Below, in pieces: positions 1 through 9,600 of a stretch of 64,000 nt of DNA. How positions within the stretch are numbered: position 1 is the stretch's first letter; each line of letters begins with the position of its first letter. This DNA is from Mantamonas sphyraenae (taxonomy: Eukaryota > CRuMs > Mantamonadidae), in assembly GCA_026936335.1 (NCBI GenBank), contig JAPMXV010000015.1, positions 1 to 64,000 of the forward strand. Reading direction: 5' to 3'. A model generated the notes under the pieces. The model made no database searches. It was not told the origin of the DNA and saw only the letters and a program-made list of their open reading frames with translations. A program made the position numbers and the translations under genes.

Positions 1-133
1 ACCCTAAACCCTAACCCTAACCCTAACCCTAACCCTAACCCTAACCCTAACCCTAACCCTAACCCTAACCCTAACCCTAACCCTAACCCTAACCCTAACC
101 CTAACCCTAACCCTAACCCTAACCCTAACCCTA
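1..133. repeat. Telomere repeat tract (CCCTAA)n
   Basis: About 22 tandem copies of CCCTAA begin at base 1 and stop at about base 133, where the sequence turns into unique DNA. The C-rich strand reads 5' to 3' inward, which is the correct orientation for the left end of a chromosome with TTAGGG telomeres. One variant unit (CCCTAAA) occurs near base 3. No degenerate telomere repeats are seen further in. Confidence 0.98.
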
Positions 134-795
134 TCTTGTAGTTGCATGGTTGTTGGTGTGATGAGTCCGGTCTATGTCATGTGAGTTGTGCTTGTGTTAA
201 CTGGCGGTGTGGCTGAGTTGGGTGGTGACATGGGGCAGTGGGCAATGGGTGAGAGTGGAGATGTTGCTGGTGAGTGGCCGTCGTACTGCAACGCCGCGCA
301 GTCAGCACTGCCCTTCTGCCTTCAACCAAAGTATCACCAACACCCACAACTTCCTCCACCAGTCCAACACAACCCACATACACTCTATTACCATCACCAC
401 CATCATGGACAACGACCACTCAAGCACTCCGAAGCAACAACACACACCCAACATCTACCCAGCGTGCGTTCTGCCTTCCACTTCGTTTTCTGACTGCCCG
501 CTTCTCCCGCTTCCTTCCCTCCTCCGTGCCTCTGTCGCTTCCCTGCACTCCTCCCCTGCATCTCCACTTCCCCATCACCACCGCTGCTGCCTTCTCCGCT
601 CTTCTCCGATACCCTCTCCCCTGTCACTGCCCTTCCCGTTGCCAGTTCCCCGGTCTGCCAATCTCCTCCGTTTCCCTCTTTGCTCGTTCCAGCCTCCCTT
701 CACCCCCGCTTCTGCTCTAACGGCGTCCATGTCGCCTTCCGCTCACCGTTCCCACCTCGCCCTTCCCCTCCCGTCTCCCCCACAGCTACGCGTAC
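134..795. other. Subtelomeric spacer and upstream region of the first gene
   Basis: There is no convincing gene here. The + strand is strongly pyrimidine-rich from about 480 to 790, and reading frames across it are low-complexity Ser/Pro/Leu. The region probably holds the promoter and 5' untranslated region of the gene starting at 796. No subtelomeric satellite is visible between the telomere and this gene. Confidence 0.6.
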
Positions 796-3700
796 ATGGT
801 CCCTCCCATGGCTGCCCAGCCGTTTCCGAATATGCTGCCCGTCTCTGGCGTACAAAACCCGTACCAGCACCCACAACCACCCATCATGTGGGTTCCTGTC
901 AACACCCACCCCCAGCAGCACCACGCATATGCTCATCAGGGCCATCCATATTACGCCTTCCCTCCTCCGCCGCCTCCTCAGCCGCGACAAACCGCCCAGA
1001 TGCACTTCGCTCAGCCTCCGTTGCACCCTCCGCCTGCTCAACCCACCACCAACCACAACCGCGTCCCCAAACGCATCAGCCCTGCCTTTGTCGGCATCAC
1101 ACGGACCACATCCACCACCACATCGTCGTCCTCCTCCCACCAGGCCACACGGCAGACTGGAGACAGCGACGACGACGACGCAGACCAGGACACAGCCACA
1201 CATGACACCGGCGACGTGGAGGACCTGATGTTTCTGAACTTTGGCCACCGTGAACCACGGTCGCCCTCCAGCAACTCAGAGTGGATGACCAGTTTATGGA
1301 TGGAGGCGTATGAAGAAAACGGCGAGGCAAACGACGCAACCCAGCATCAAGTGGAAGACCAATTGGAAACTCAGGGCCCGCTCAGTTTTGCAGACACAGG
1401 TGATACTATGGATGAGGAGTACATGCCACAAGATGACAGCGACGACGACACAGACGACATGGAGCAGGAGCACACGGACGAGTGGCAACCGAGACGCACA
1501 AGTGGAGGCCACAGACGAGGCAGAGACCACAATAGCCGACGTTCTGGTCCACAGAAGATGAAAGGCAGCGGACAGAGCAGGCTCAGGGTCACGGCTGGCA
1601 GTCGCACCGAGACAGGAACGTCAAGCACACGAGCAAGCAGGGCCAAGAACGGAGACAACGGTGCACGGGAGAACGCAGGCGTGGACAAGACGAACAAGTT
1701 GCCACATGGAGTTGTGCGCAAAGGGTGGACAGCGAGACACAGCGACGAGCGCATGCACAGTAACAAGAAGGAGCACACGGCACTGCTGAACCACATGCAC
1801 ACTCTGGCCAACGAGCATCGAATTGACGACATCCCCGACCTGGTGACCCTGCAGGCGCGTGTTGTGGTCTGCCATGGCACGCTGAACACGCTTGTCCGAC
1901 AGATTCAGCTCGCTCTGGGCAACATTCCCCTTTCCCAGGGCGACATGGCCTTCTGCCTCACTCTTCTCGGCCGTGACGTGGATCAAAGCGCGTGCAGCCA
2001 TGCCATCCTTCACGCTGGTCTGGCCATGGGTGTGACAAAGGCTGGGTTGAAGGTGTGCTGGCTGGAGAAGCCACACGACCACGGCGACCCCAACTACGCC
2101 CTCCTCCACCTGCTCATGACAGAGATGGACACTCTCGGCGACAGACGCCATCCCACCACCTGGGAGGAGCACGAGCAGACCCAGCTGTGGCTGCAGAAAG
2201 CACGACGCCCTGCTGGCAACAACAGCGATCCACACTGGACCAAATGCGACTACGACCACCACCTCACCTCAACCAAGGTGGGTAAGTGGCATCCTGAGTC
2301 AGTGCGCAGTGGCTGGAGCAAAGCCAACAGCGACGAGCGTGGCAGCTGCACGGCGCGGGAGTTCCAGACGCTGCTGGCACACATGAAGGCACGCGCAGCC
2401 GAGCACCCTCGCCACCAGCACACACGCGAGCACCAGGCACTGCGTGAGCTGATCAACAACGGTGACATGCAGTCCCTTGTGCGACACATCATCCTGGCGC
2501 TGGGCAACGTTGGCGTGCCGCCTGTCGACCTGGCCTTCTTTGTCCGCCTCCTCAGGCCACAACTCACCTACAGGCAGGTGCAGGGTGCCGTCAAGGACAC
2601 CCTCACCCGCGGTGTCACCTCCCTCTCCCTCAAGATTGCCTGGTTGGACAACCCCCAACCCAGCGACGTCACACTGCACACCCTCCTCCACACCCTCATC
2701 GACCGCATCACACCCCACATCACCACCCGCCCCACCACCGTCGACGCTGTCAACGCCATCGACATCCCCGAGCTTGTTCTTCCCGAGCTAACAGACGAGG
2801 AGAAGCTGGCCGTGGAGGATGGACTGCCAGATGGAGTTGTGCGCAGTGGCTGGACTCGCTGGCGCAAGAGCGAGCGCATACACAGCAACAAGAAGGAGCA
2901 CACGGCACTGCTGAACCACATGCACACCCTAGCCAACCAGCATCCCATCGACGACATCCCAGACCTCATGACCCTTCAGGCGCGTGTTGTGGTCTGCCAT
3001 GGCACCCTGATCACGCTGGTCCGACAGGTTCAGCTCGCTCTGGGCAACATTCCCCTCTCCCAGGGCGACATGGCCTTCTGCCTCACCCTTCTCGGCCGTG
3101 ACATGGATCAACAGGCGTGCAGCAAAGTCATCAACAAGGCTGGTCTGGCCATGGGTGTGACAAAGGCTGGGTTGAAGGTGTGCTGGCTGGAGGAGCCACA
3201 CGACCACGGCGACCCCAACTACGCCCTCCTCCACCTGCTCATGACAGAGATGGACACTCTCGGCAACAGACCCCACCCCACCACCTGGAAGGAGCACAAG
3301 CAGACCCAGCTGTGGCTGCAGAAAGCACGACGCCCTGCTGACAACAACAGCGATCCACACTGGACCAAATGCGACTACGACCACCACCTGACCACCACCA
3401 ATGTGCACAAGTGGCATCCTGAGTCTGTGCGCAGTGGCTGGAGCAAGACCGGCGACGAGCGAGGCAGCTGCACGGCGCGGGAGTTCCAGACGCTGCTGGC
3501 ACATATGAAGGCACGCGCAGCCAAGCACCCTCGCCAGCAGCACACACACGAGCACCAGGCACTGCGTGAGCTGATCAACAACGGCAGCAAGATGTCCCTG
3601 GTGCGAAACATCATCCTGGCGCTGGGCAACGTGGGGGTGCCGCCTGTCGACCTGGCCTTCTTTGTCCGCCTCCTCAGGCCACAACTCACCTACCAACAGG

Positions 3701-3963
3701 TGCAAAGTGGCATCAGCCTAACCCTCACCCGCGGCGTCACCTCCCTCTCCCTGAAGATCGCCTGGCTCGACAAACCCAAACCCAGCGACACCACACTGCA
3801 CACCCTCCTCCACACCCTCATCGACCGCATCACACCCCACATCTCCACCCGCCCCACCACCGTCGCCCTTGTCAACGCCTACCCCATCCCCTCCTTCACC
3901 CTCCCCAAGCGCAAAGACCTCTCCTCCTCCTCCTCCTCCTCCAAACGCCAACGCCTCGAATGA
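796..3963 (+). CDS. Telomere-proximal protein with four copies of an unrecognised ~190-residue module
   Basis: The reading frame encodes 1055 residues. Residues 1-300 are low complexity: Pro/His/Gln-rich (including a run of six prolines), then acidic, then Arg/Ser/Gly-rich. Four related modules follow: A1 (about 303-497), B1 (498-677), A2 (678-872) and B2 (873-1050). A and B share the pattern V-R-x-G-W, DER, LL-x-HM, LVR-x-I-x-LALGN, D-x-AF-x-x-x-LL, LK-x-x-WL and LH-x-L. The A1-B1 pair is repeated as A2-B2 with exactly 375-residue spacing. The C-terminus has a serine run followed by KRQRLE, a possible nuclear localisation signal. I do not recognise the module as a known domain. The start at 796 is the first ATG of the open frame; an upstream exon cannot be excluded. 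Function is unknown; a nuclear role is inferred only from the basic motifs. Confidence 0.8.
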   Translation: MVPPMAAQPFPNMLPVSGVQNPYQHPQPPIMWVPVNTHPQQHHAYAHQGHPYYAFPPPPPPQPRQTAQMHFAQPPLHPPPAQPTTNHNRVPKRISPAFVGITRTTSTTTSSSSSHQATRQTGDSDDDDADQDTATHDTGDVEDLMFLNFGHREPRSPSSNSEWMTSLWMEAYEENGEANDATQHQVEDQLETQGPLSFADTGDTMDEEYMPQDDSDDDTDDMEQEHTDEWQPRRTSGGHRRGRDHNSRRSGPQKMKGSGQSRLRVTAGSRTETGTSSTRASRAKNGDNGARENAGVDKTNKLPHGVVRKGWTARHSDERMHSNKKEHTALLNHMHTLANEHRIDDIPDLVTLQARVVVCHGTLNTLVRQIQLALGNIPLSQGDMAFCLTLLGRDVDQSACSHAILHAGLAMGVTKAGLKVCWLEKPHDHGDPNYALLHLLMTEMDTLGDRRHPTTWEEHEQTQLWLQKARRPAGNNSDPHWTKCDYDHHLTSTKVGKWHPESVRSGWSKANSDERGSCTAREFQTLLAHMKARAAEHPRHQHTREHQALRELINNGDMQSLVRHIILALGNVGVPPVDLAFFVRLLRPQLTYRQVQGAVKDTLTRGVTSLSLKIAWLDNPQPSDVTLHTLLHTLIDRITPHITTRPTTVDAVNAIDIPELVLPELTDEEKLAVEDGLPDGVVRSGWTRWRKSERIHSNKKEHTALLNHMHTLANQHPIDDIPDLMTLQARVVVCHGTLITLVRQVQLALGNIPLSQGDMAFCLTLLGRDMDQQACSKVINKAGLAMGVTKAGLKVCWLEEPHDHGDPNYALLHLLMTEMDTLGNRPHPTTWKEHKQTQLWLQKARRPADNNSDPHWTKCDYDHHLTTTNVHKWHPESVRSGWSKTGDERGSCTAREFQTLLAHMKARAAKHPRQQHTHEHQALRELINNGSKMSLVRNIILALGNVGVPPVDLAFFVRLLRPQLTYQQVQSGISLTLTRGVTSLSLKIAWLDKPKPSDTTLHTLLHTLIDRITPHISTRPTTVALVNAYPIPSFTLPKRKDLSSSSSSSKRQRLE

Positions 3964-3964
3964 G

Positions 3965-4070
3965 CCACCCCTTCATTTCCACACCCTTCTCAATCACCCT
4001 CCCTCCTCCACATACTCCTCCATTCCCCACACTCAAACATCGCCTCCCCGATCATCACCAACGCCACTTC
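3965..4070 (-). pseudogene. Decayed copy of the shared C-terminal tail
   Basis: Read on the minus strand from about 4070, this stretch translates as EVALVMIGEAMFECG. It matches the tail of the genes at 11-19 kb (EVALVMNRQEREAMFECGG) with a small deletion. After a one-base frame change, M-E-E-Y-V-E-E-G-G resembles the next part of the tail (M-E-G-Y-E). The terminal LPDEVMERV helix is not recognisable. The relic starts immediately at the stop codon of the minus-strand zinc-finger gene (4069), in a different frame, so that gene may once have read into a tail. Confidence 0.65.
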
Positions 4071-4965
4071 AAGACGAAGGGACAAATTCGACACACCGCT
4101 CTTCACACTTCCTCTGCCTGGCCCTGCTCCCGTGCTTCGTCCCACACCCTCCGCACACAAAGCTCGTCCTGTCCAATCGCTTCATGTGCACACTCAGGTT
4201 CTTCTGTTCCTTGTACCTTGCTCCACACACACACACACACGGCCTCTTACTCTCTGCGTCCACCCGCTCCAACCTGTGTAATCCACCATTCTCATCAACC
4301 ACCGCTTGCTTCACAGATCGCCGCTGCCTCTGCGACACAACAGCTGTGTGTGCATACGACTGTCGCACTGCCTGCTTGAGTGTACCAGACATGCCCACCA
4401 CACCGTCCTCCAACGCTGCGTCCAAGTCCTCCGTGCCACAGGTGCGTGCTCGTACACGCAACCCGTTGATCGTTGCTCGATCCCACACAAGCCTCTGCCC
4501 ATGAGCCCATGACTGCAACCGCATCCAATGGCGAGTGTATCTGTCCTCCATGTCCTGCATGTCCTTCCATGGATTGTCCTTTCCAGCCTGATCCTGCACT
4601 CTCTCCCACACCTGCCACCCCGGTGCTCCTCGCAACGCTGCCACACTCATCACCACATGCATTCCTGCTGCTACAGGCTTCTCATTGTCCACACGCTGCC
4701 TCTTTGTACCTGGTCCTGCCTCACCTCCCATCCACTTGCGCTTCACTCCTTGCTGCCATCCAGTCTGCCCATCCACCCATGCTTCCACCCACTCCTGCTT
4801 GCTTCCACATTGCCTCATCTTCCCACCCTTCCGTCCATTCATCCTTCGTGCAGTTGTTTCCTCCCCTGCCATCTGCATCTGCTCCACCTGCATCCCCATC
4901 CCCTCGTGCCTCTGCAACACCTCCTCTCGCTTGCCCATCGCCAGTGTCTCTGAGCAGATGGCCAT
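4069..4965 (-). CDS. Zinc-finger-like protein, minus member of a divergent pair
   Basis: The frame encodes 298 residues starting at the ATG at 4965. The N-terminal half is Met/Gln/Lys-rich and includes TKRQRVDNEK, a possible nuclear signal. The C-terminal 50 residues hold cysteine/histidine pairs: C-V-C-V-C-G, then after 12 residues a His, then C-x-x-C about 12 residues later, and further cysteines near the end. The spacing C-x12-H is that of C2H2 fingers, but the first pair is C-x-C and the second histidine is missing, so this is a degenerate finger. The same arrangement occurs in the plus-strand gene at 5741, which makes the two paralogues. The cysteine cluster is encoded by a (CA)n microsatellite at 4224-4240. 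DNA binding is plausible but unproven. Confidence 0.7.
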   Translation of the reverse strand: MAICSETLAMGKREEVLQRHEGMGMQVEQMQMAGEETTARRMNGRKGGKMRQCGSKQEWVEAWVDGQTGWQQGVKRKWMGGEAGPGTKRQRVDNEKPVAAGMHVVMSVAALRGAPGWQVWERVQDQAGKDNPWKDMQDMEDRYTRHWMRLQSWAHGQRLVWDRATINGLRVRARTCGTEDLDAALEDGVVGMSGTLKQAVRQSYAHTAVVSQRQRRSVKQAVVDENGGLHRLERVDAESKRPCVCVCGARYKEQKNLSVHMKRLDRTSFVCGGCGTKHGSRARQRKCEERCVEFVPSS

Positions 4966-5740
4966 TTACCTGTTGTTCTGGATGGATTGCCTCCTTCGGC
5001 GCAGCCCCAGTATTTCGTCGGTCGTGCAGTCGGACGAAAACGAGCGACTGCACGCCCCGAATTCAGAAGCACCAGAAAAGTCCGCCCAGCTCCCCTCCAA
5101 CCACATGCCGTCGACATGCAGTGGGTCCATGTGGGACCCTTGCACCCAAGAATCATCGCTGTGGGCATGGCCTTGGATCCATCTGGCTCTGCATTACCCT
5201 GGGCCATGTTCAAAAGCGGCCGTCTGCTCGTGCGCCAACCTTTCCAGCAAAAACCAAACCCACCTCACCTTCCTCCAGGTGGGGTGGGAAGTGTGAGGGT
5301 GTTGCTCTCCTCCAATCCATCATCCGGTCCCTTGCCACCCATCCCGTCCATACCCTCGCTGCTCTGCGTCGCCCCGTTCATCCAGCTGCTGGAATTCCGC
5401 GGTCCCTTCGTCGGCGCCTTTGCCTGCTTCGCTGCTTGCTTGTCTGTCCATGGGTGGTTCCCTGTCGGGTGTTTGCATGTGTGTGGCTGGTCGGCCATCG
5501 CCATGGCGCCATCTGGCGTCGCTTGCGGTGACATGAGCACCGGAGTGTTTTGTAGGCACAAGCCGACCAAACGACCACACACAACAGCGAAACCAGCGCA
5601 CACAAGCGACCAGTTTCCCCAACCAAAGCAGTGGCCAACCAACAAACAGACAAAAGCAAAGCAAGCAAGCGAACAAAAGCAAAACAAGCGAAACGCAAAC
5701 CCAACGCGACAACACAAACACAGCCAGCCAGCCAGCCAGC
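4966..5740. promoter_or_regulatory. Shared upstream region of the divergent zinc-finger-like pair
   Basis: These 775 bases separate the two divergently oriented start codons and should contain both promoters. The last 150 bases before 5741 are A/C-rich with runs of CAAA and CAAG and end in four tandem CCAG units. No confident TATA box or additional gene was found. Confidence 0.45.
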
Positions 5741-6343
5741 ATGAGCGAGAACAAGCGCAGTGCGGAGGAGATGGAGGGATGGATGGACCTGGACCTGGAT
5801 CTGGGTCTGGGTCTGGACTGGTGGATGCCGTCAGAGGAGGAGGAGGCCACCCCAGCGTGGAAGCGGCAGCGGGTGATGTCCACATCGCCCGAGCCATGGC
5901 CCATTGTGGGCAGCAGCAGCACAGAGGTGGAGGAGTGGGATCTGGGTCTGGTGGATGACCTGGAGACGCAGACCATGCTGGCTTCGCCCAGCAGCAGCAC
6001 CAGCACCAGCACCATGTGGAGTGAGCTTGCACAGGCTGCTGCCCTGGCTGCGCTGGGAGAGGAGGACATGCAGGAGCAGGAGAAGCAGGTGAGGCAGCCC
6101 GTGCCTGGAGTGGCCGCTGACGAGCCCGTGCTGGGCCGTGACGGCAAGTGGCACGCGCTGGCCGGTGTCGACGGAGACCAGGCAAAGCCCTTCCGCTGCA
6201 TGTGTGGCAGACGATACCCTCGCAAGAGCAGGGTGACCGACCACAAGAAGCAGGCAGTGGGGTTTGCCTGCGACGAGTGCGGCCATCGGCTGGCACGCAG
6301 GGACCGCCTGGCCGAGCACAAGCGCATCTTCCACTGCTACTGA
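5741..6343 (+). CDS. Zinc-finger-like protein, plus member of a divergent pair
   Basis: The frame encodes 200 residues. The N-terminal part is acidic with alternating Asp/Leu (DLDLDLGLGLDWW), which resembles an acidic activation region. It is followed by WKRQRV, a possible nuclear signal, and a Ser/Thr linker. Residues about 151-199 contain the finger region: F-R-C-M-C-G, a His 12 residues later, then FACDECG, and a final segment with H-K-R-I-F-H-C. The second unit has C-x-x-C and closely placed histidines, so it is nearer to a canonical C2H2 finger than the first. The arrangement matches the divergent neighbour at 4069-4965. A small transcription factor is the simplest reading; the target is unknown. 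Confidence 0.75.
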   Translation: MSENKRSAEEMEGWMDLDLDLGLGLDWWMPSEEEEATPAWKRQRVMSTSPEPWPIVGSSSTEVEEWDLGLVDDLETQTMLASPSSSTSTSTMWSELAQAAALAALGEEDMQEQEKQVRQPVPGVAADEPVLGRDGKWHALAGVDGDQAKPFRCMCGRRYPRKSRVTDHKKQAVGFACDECGHRLARRDRLAEHKRIFHCY

Positions 6344-6643
6344 GCAGAGGGCAGGAGCGCGGGGGAAGGAGAGGGAGTGACCACGACAATGCAACACACA
6401 CACACACACCCAACACCAAGGATCATTCAAGTCCACCACCGCCAACTGATAGCCTGCTTCACTGTCAATCTTGTGCAGTCGTTGTTCTCGTGCGCATTGC
6501 GCATGGTGGAATGGTTCTTGTGGGGCTGAGATGCAAGACGAGCTAACGAACGCAGTGCCATGCTGTGCTTCCTTGCTTCATTGTCCCGGTTCCCGAGTCC
6601 TTGGGCTGCAGCCGCTCCCACTCACTCGGATCCGCCTGAGTGC
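6344..6643. other. Convergent intergenic spacer with short CA repeat
   Basis: This is the spacer between the 3' end of the plus-strand zinc-finger gene and the 3' end of the minus-strand ankyrin gene. It contains an (AC)n run at about 6391-6411. Nothing else is recognised. Confidence 0.6.
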
Positions 6644-9600
6644 TCACCCCGTTTCTTCGAGGGCCGATGACCACACAGAGCGCACAAACCGCGTTTCTCG
6701 ACTCCTCACTGTGGCGTTGGGATCTGCACCGGCTTGGATGAGCATGGAAACAATGGCCCAGTTGCGTTTGGTTGCAGCGGCTCTGAGGGGCGAGAGTCCA
6801 CTTGCGGTGCTGGCATTTGGATCTGCCCCTGAGCCCAGAAGCACTTGGACAGCATCCACATGCTCTTCGTGTGCAGCAATTACGAGTGGAGTCCTCTCTC
6901 CAGGCACAAAGCCGTCGACCGGAAGGCCAGCTTCCAGCAACAAGCTCAGCACCTCTGTGGAACCATGCATTGCTGCCCTATGCAGTGCAGTGACATGGCC
7001 ATGGGACATACGATGGATGTCAGTGTTTGCATCCAACAAGGCTCTGACAGTGTGGGCGAACCCCTTGCCCGAAGCGATGAGCAGCGGGCTTCGGTCCGTC
7101 CAGCCGCCTTCCACATCGGCACCGGCTTGCAGCAACAACTGTACAACTTCTGCGCTGTCGCTATGCGCTGCTGATTCCATGACTCCCTGCCCGTTGAATA
7201 CCTGCGCGTGTACGTTTGCGCCTGCATCGAGCAGGAGCTGCACCATTCGAGACCGTCCCTGACGAGCTGCCATCATCAGGGGGGACGTGTGCGTCCGGTC
7301 ACACAAGTTGGGATTCGAACCCATCTCCAACAGCTTCTCCACCACATGCACCTGTCCATTCAGAATCGCAAGCATCAACGCAGTGGTCCCCTTGGCTGTA
7401 GCTGCATCCAGGTCAGCCCCACCGTCAACGAGGGCCATAGCCACGTTTACATGTCCCAGCTCACAAGCCATCATCAGCGGAGTGCGTCCAGAGTGACTCT
7501 CTGCGTTTGGATCAGCAGACGCCTCGAGAAGCAGCCGAATCAATGGCAAATTCGTCACAATGACAGCAACATGCAACGGGGTTTGCCCTTTGTGGTTGAC
7601 AATGTGCACGTCGATGCCTGCTTCGATAAGTACACGTGCACACTCCACATGGCCGTTTACCACGGCGGCATGCAAGGCTGTGGATAGGCGGGTGTTCTGC
7701 GCATTCACGTCTGCCCCTGCAGACAGCAATACCTCCATGGTGGCTTCGTGGCCAATCGAAGCAGCAACAATCAACGGTGTGTTTCCGCTCGGGTTTCTTG
7801 TGTGTACGTTGGCACCTGCGTTGATCAGCTGCAGCACAGTCTCCACATGGCCATCTGTCGCCGCTTTCATCAGTGCGGTCGACCCATTGCCCATGGTAAT
7901 CTCAATATTTGCACCTGCCTTTAGCAGCAGTGAGACGACATCGTTGTGGCCACGACTGACCGCCACGAGCAGTGCCGTCCATCCCCAGACCTTTTGTGCA
8001 TCGACGTCCACCCCTGCATCTAAGAGTGCCTTGACAATGCTCTTGTGACCCTGATGTGATGCACGCATCAACAGGGTGGTGTTCTCGTCGTCCGTTTGGT
8101 GCACATCGGCCCCCGCCTGCACCAGCATGTCGAACAGCTCCTCGTTTCCCGTGTCAACCGCCGCTTGCAAGGGTGTCTGTTGCAATTCGTTGGCGTTGTT
8201 GGCATCTAAACCGGCGTTCAACAACATGCGCACTGACTCGATGTGGTTGTTCAACACGGAGAGGAACAACGCACCCACGGCTCCGATGGACTCTGGCTCG
8301 ATCTGTGCCCCTGCGTCCATCAGCAGCTGTGCCACCTCTTTGTGTCCACTGGCAATTGCAGAGTGCAACGCTGAGCATCCTGATTGTGACACCCAATGAA
8401 CGTCCTCGCCTGTCTCCATCAGCAGCCGCACGGCATCCACGTGTCCTTCCTTTGCCGCCCACCGCAACGCACTCCACTCGGCGTCCACTCCTTGTGCATT
8501 GACCTGTGCACCTGCGTCCAACAATATGCGCAGCATGGACACGTCTCCTTGAGCGGCTGCTGCAAAGAGAATCGGATCTCCCGTGCATGCGTTGACATTC
8601 GCACCAGCTTTCAGAAGCATCTTGACACACGTTGGGTGATTGTGATGCACAGCATAGTGCAATGCAGTGACTCCCTTTGGTGTGTGTGCCTCCAAATCCA
8701 CCCCAGCATCCAAGAGACGTGTGACCATCCCCGCCATGCCCTTGGCGCACGCAAGCATCAGTGCTGTCTGTCCCTGGTTGCTGCGCACTGTTGTCGTGGC
8801 TCCTGAATCCATCAGAAACATTGATGTGATTACATGGTCCCTTTGCAAGGCTGCAATCAGTGGTGTGGAATCATCGTCCTCACACACTGCGTTGACATCG
8901 GCGCCCCCATTCACCAGCGCACTTACCACTGGCATATCACCTCCCATGGCTGCCATGTACAACGCGGTGGCGTTGTGTTGTGACAACCGGGCTTCTGTGT
9001 CTGCACCTGCGCCAAGAAGCACCTGCACAACATCCACTCGACCGTGCATGGACGCATTCAGCAGCGCAGTCATCCCATCCGTGTTCCTCTGAACGTTTGG
9101 ATCAGCCCCAGCCTCCAGTAGCACCCGCACAGCCTGAACATCGCTACGGCCTTTCTCGGTCGCCAACAGCAGCGCGGTGGACCCATCGTCGGTGGCAAGC
9201 TGCACGTTTGCCCCTCGGTCAAGCAAGGAGTTGATAACCCCAAGACGACCCTTTTCAACAGCTTTCATCAGTGCTGTCTTGCCATGGTCGGCAGTTGCAT
9301 CGGCATCCGCGCCTGCGTCGAGGACCGCATGCAGCATCTCCACACGACCTCGATGCACGGCACGCATCAACAGCGTACCACCCTTGGCATCTCGTTGATT
9401 GACATCTGCACCTGCTTCCACCAACATGCGGAATATGTGCAGGTTGCCCTTGTCCACAGCGGCCTCCACTGCAAAGTGCTTCTTCGGGTCGGAGTCCCTC
9501 GGATCGCAACCGGCATCCAGCAGCATTTGTACACACTCCTTGCTTTCGTGAAAGACAGCTTGGACCAACGCCCTGCGTGCACCCACGCTCCGTGCATCAA

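Noticed and set aside
207-1205. Plus-strand frame of 332 codons near the telomere
   Set aside because: It overlaps the N-terminus of the module-repeat gene in another frame and is His/Pro/Ser low complexity.
5265-6419. Minus-strand frame of 384 codons opposite the plus zinc-finger gene
   Set aside because: No domain is seen, composition is Pro/Cys/Ser-rich, and the opposite strand has a coherent acidic/finger architecture.
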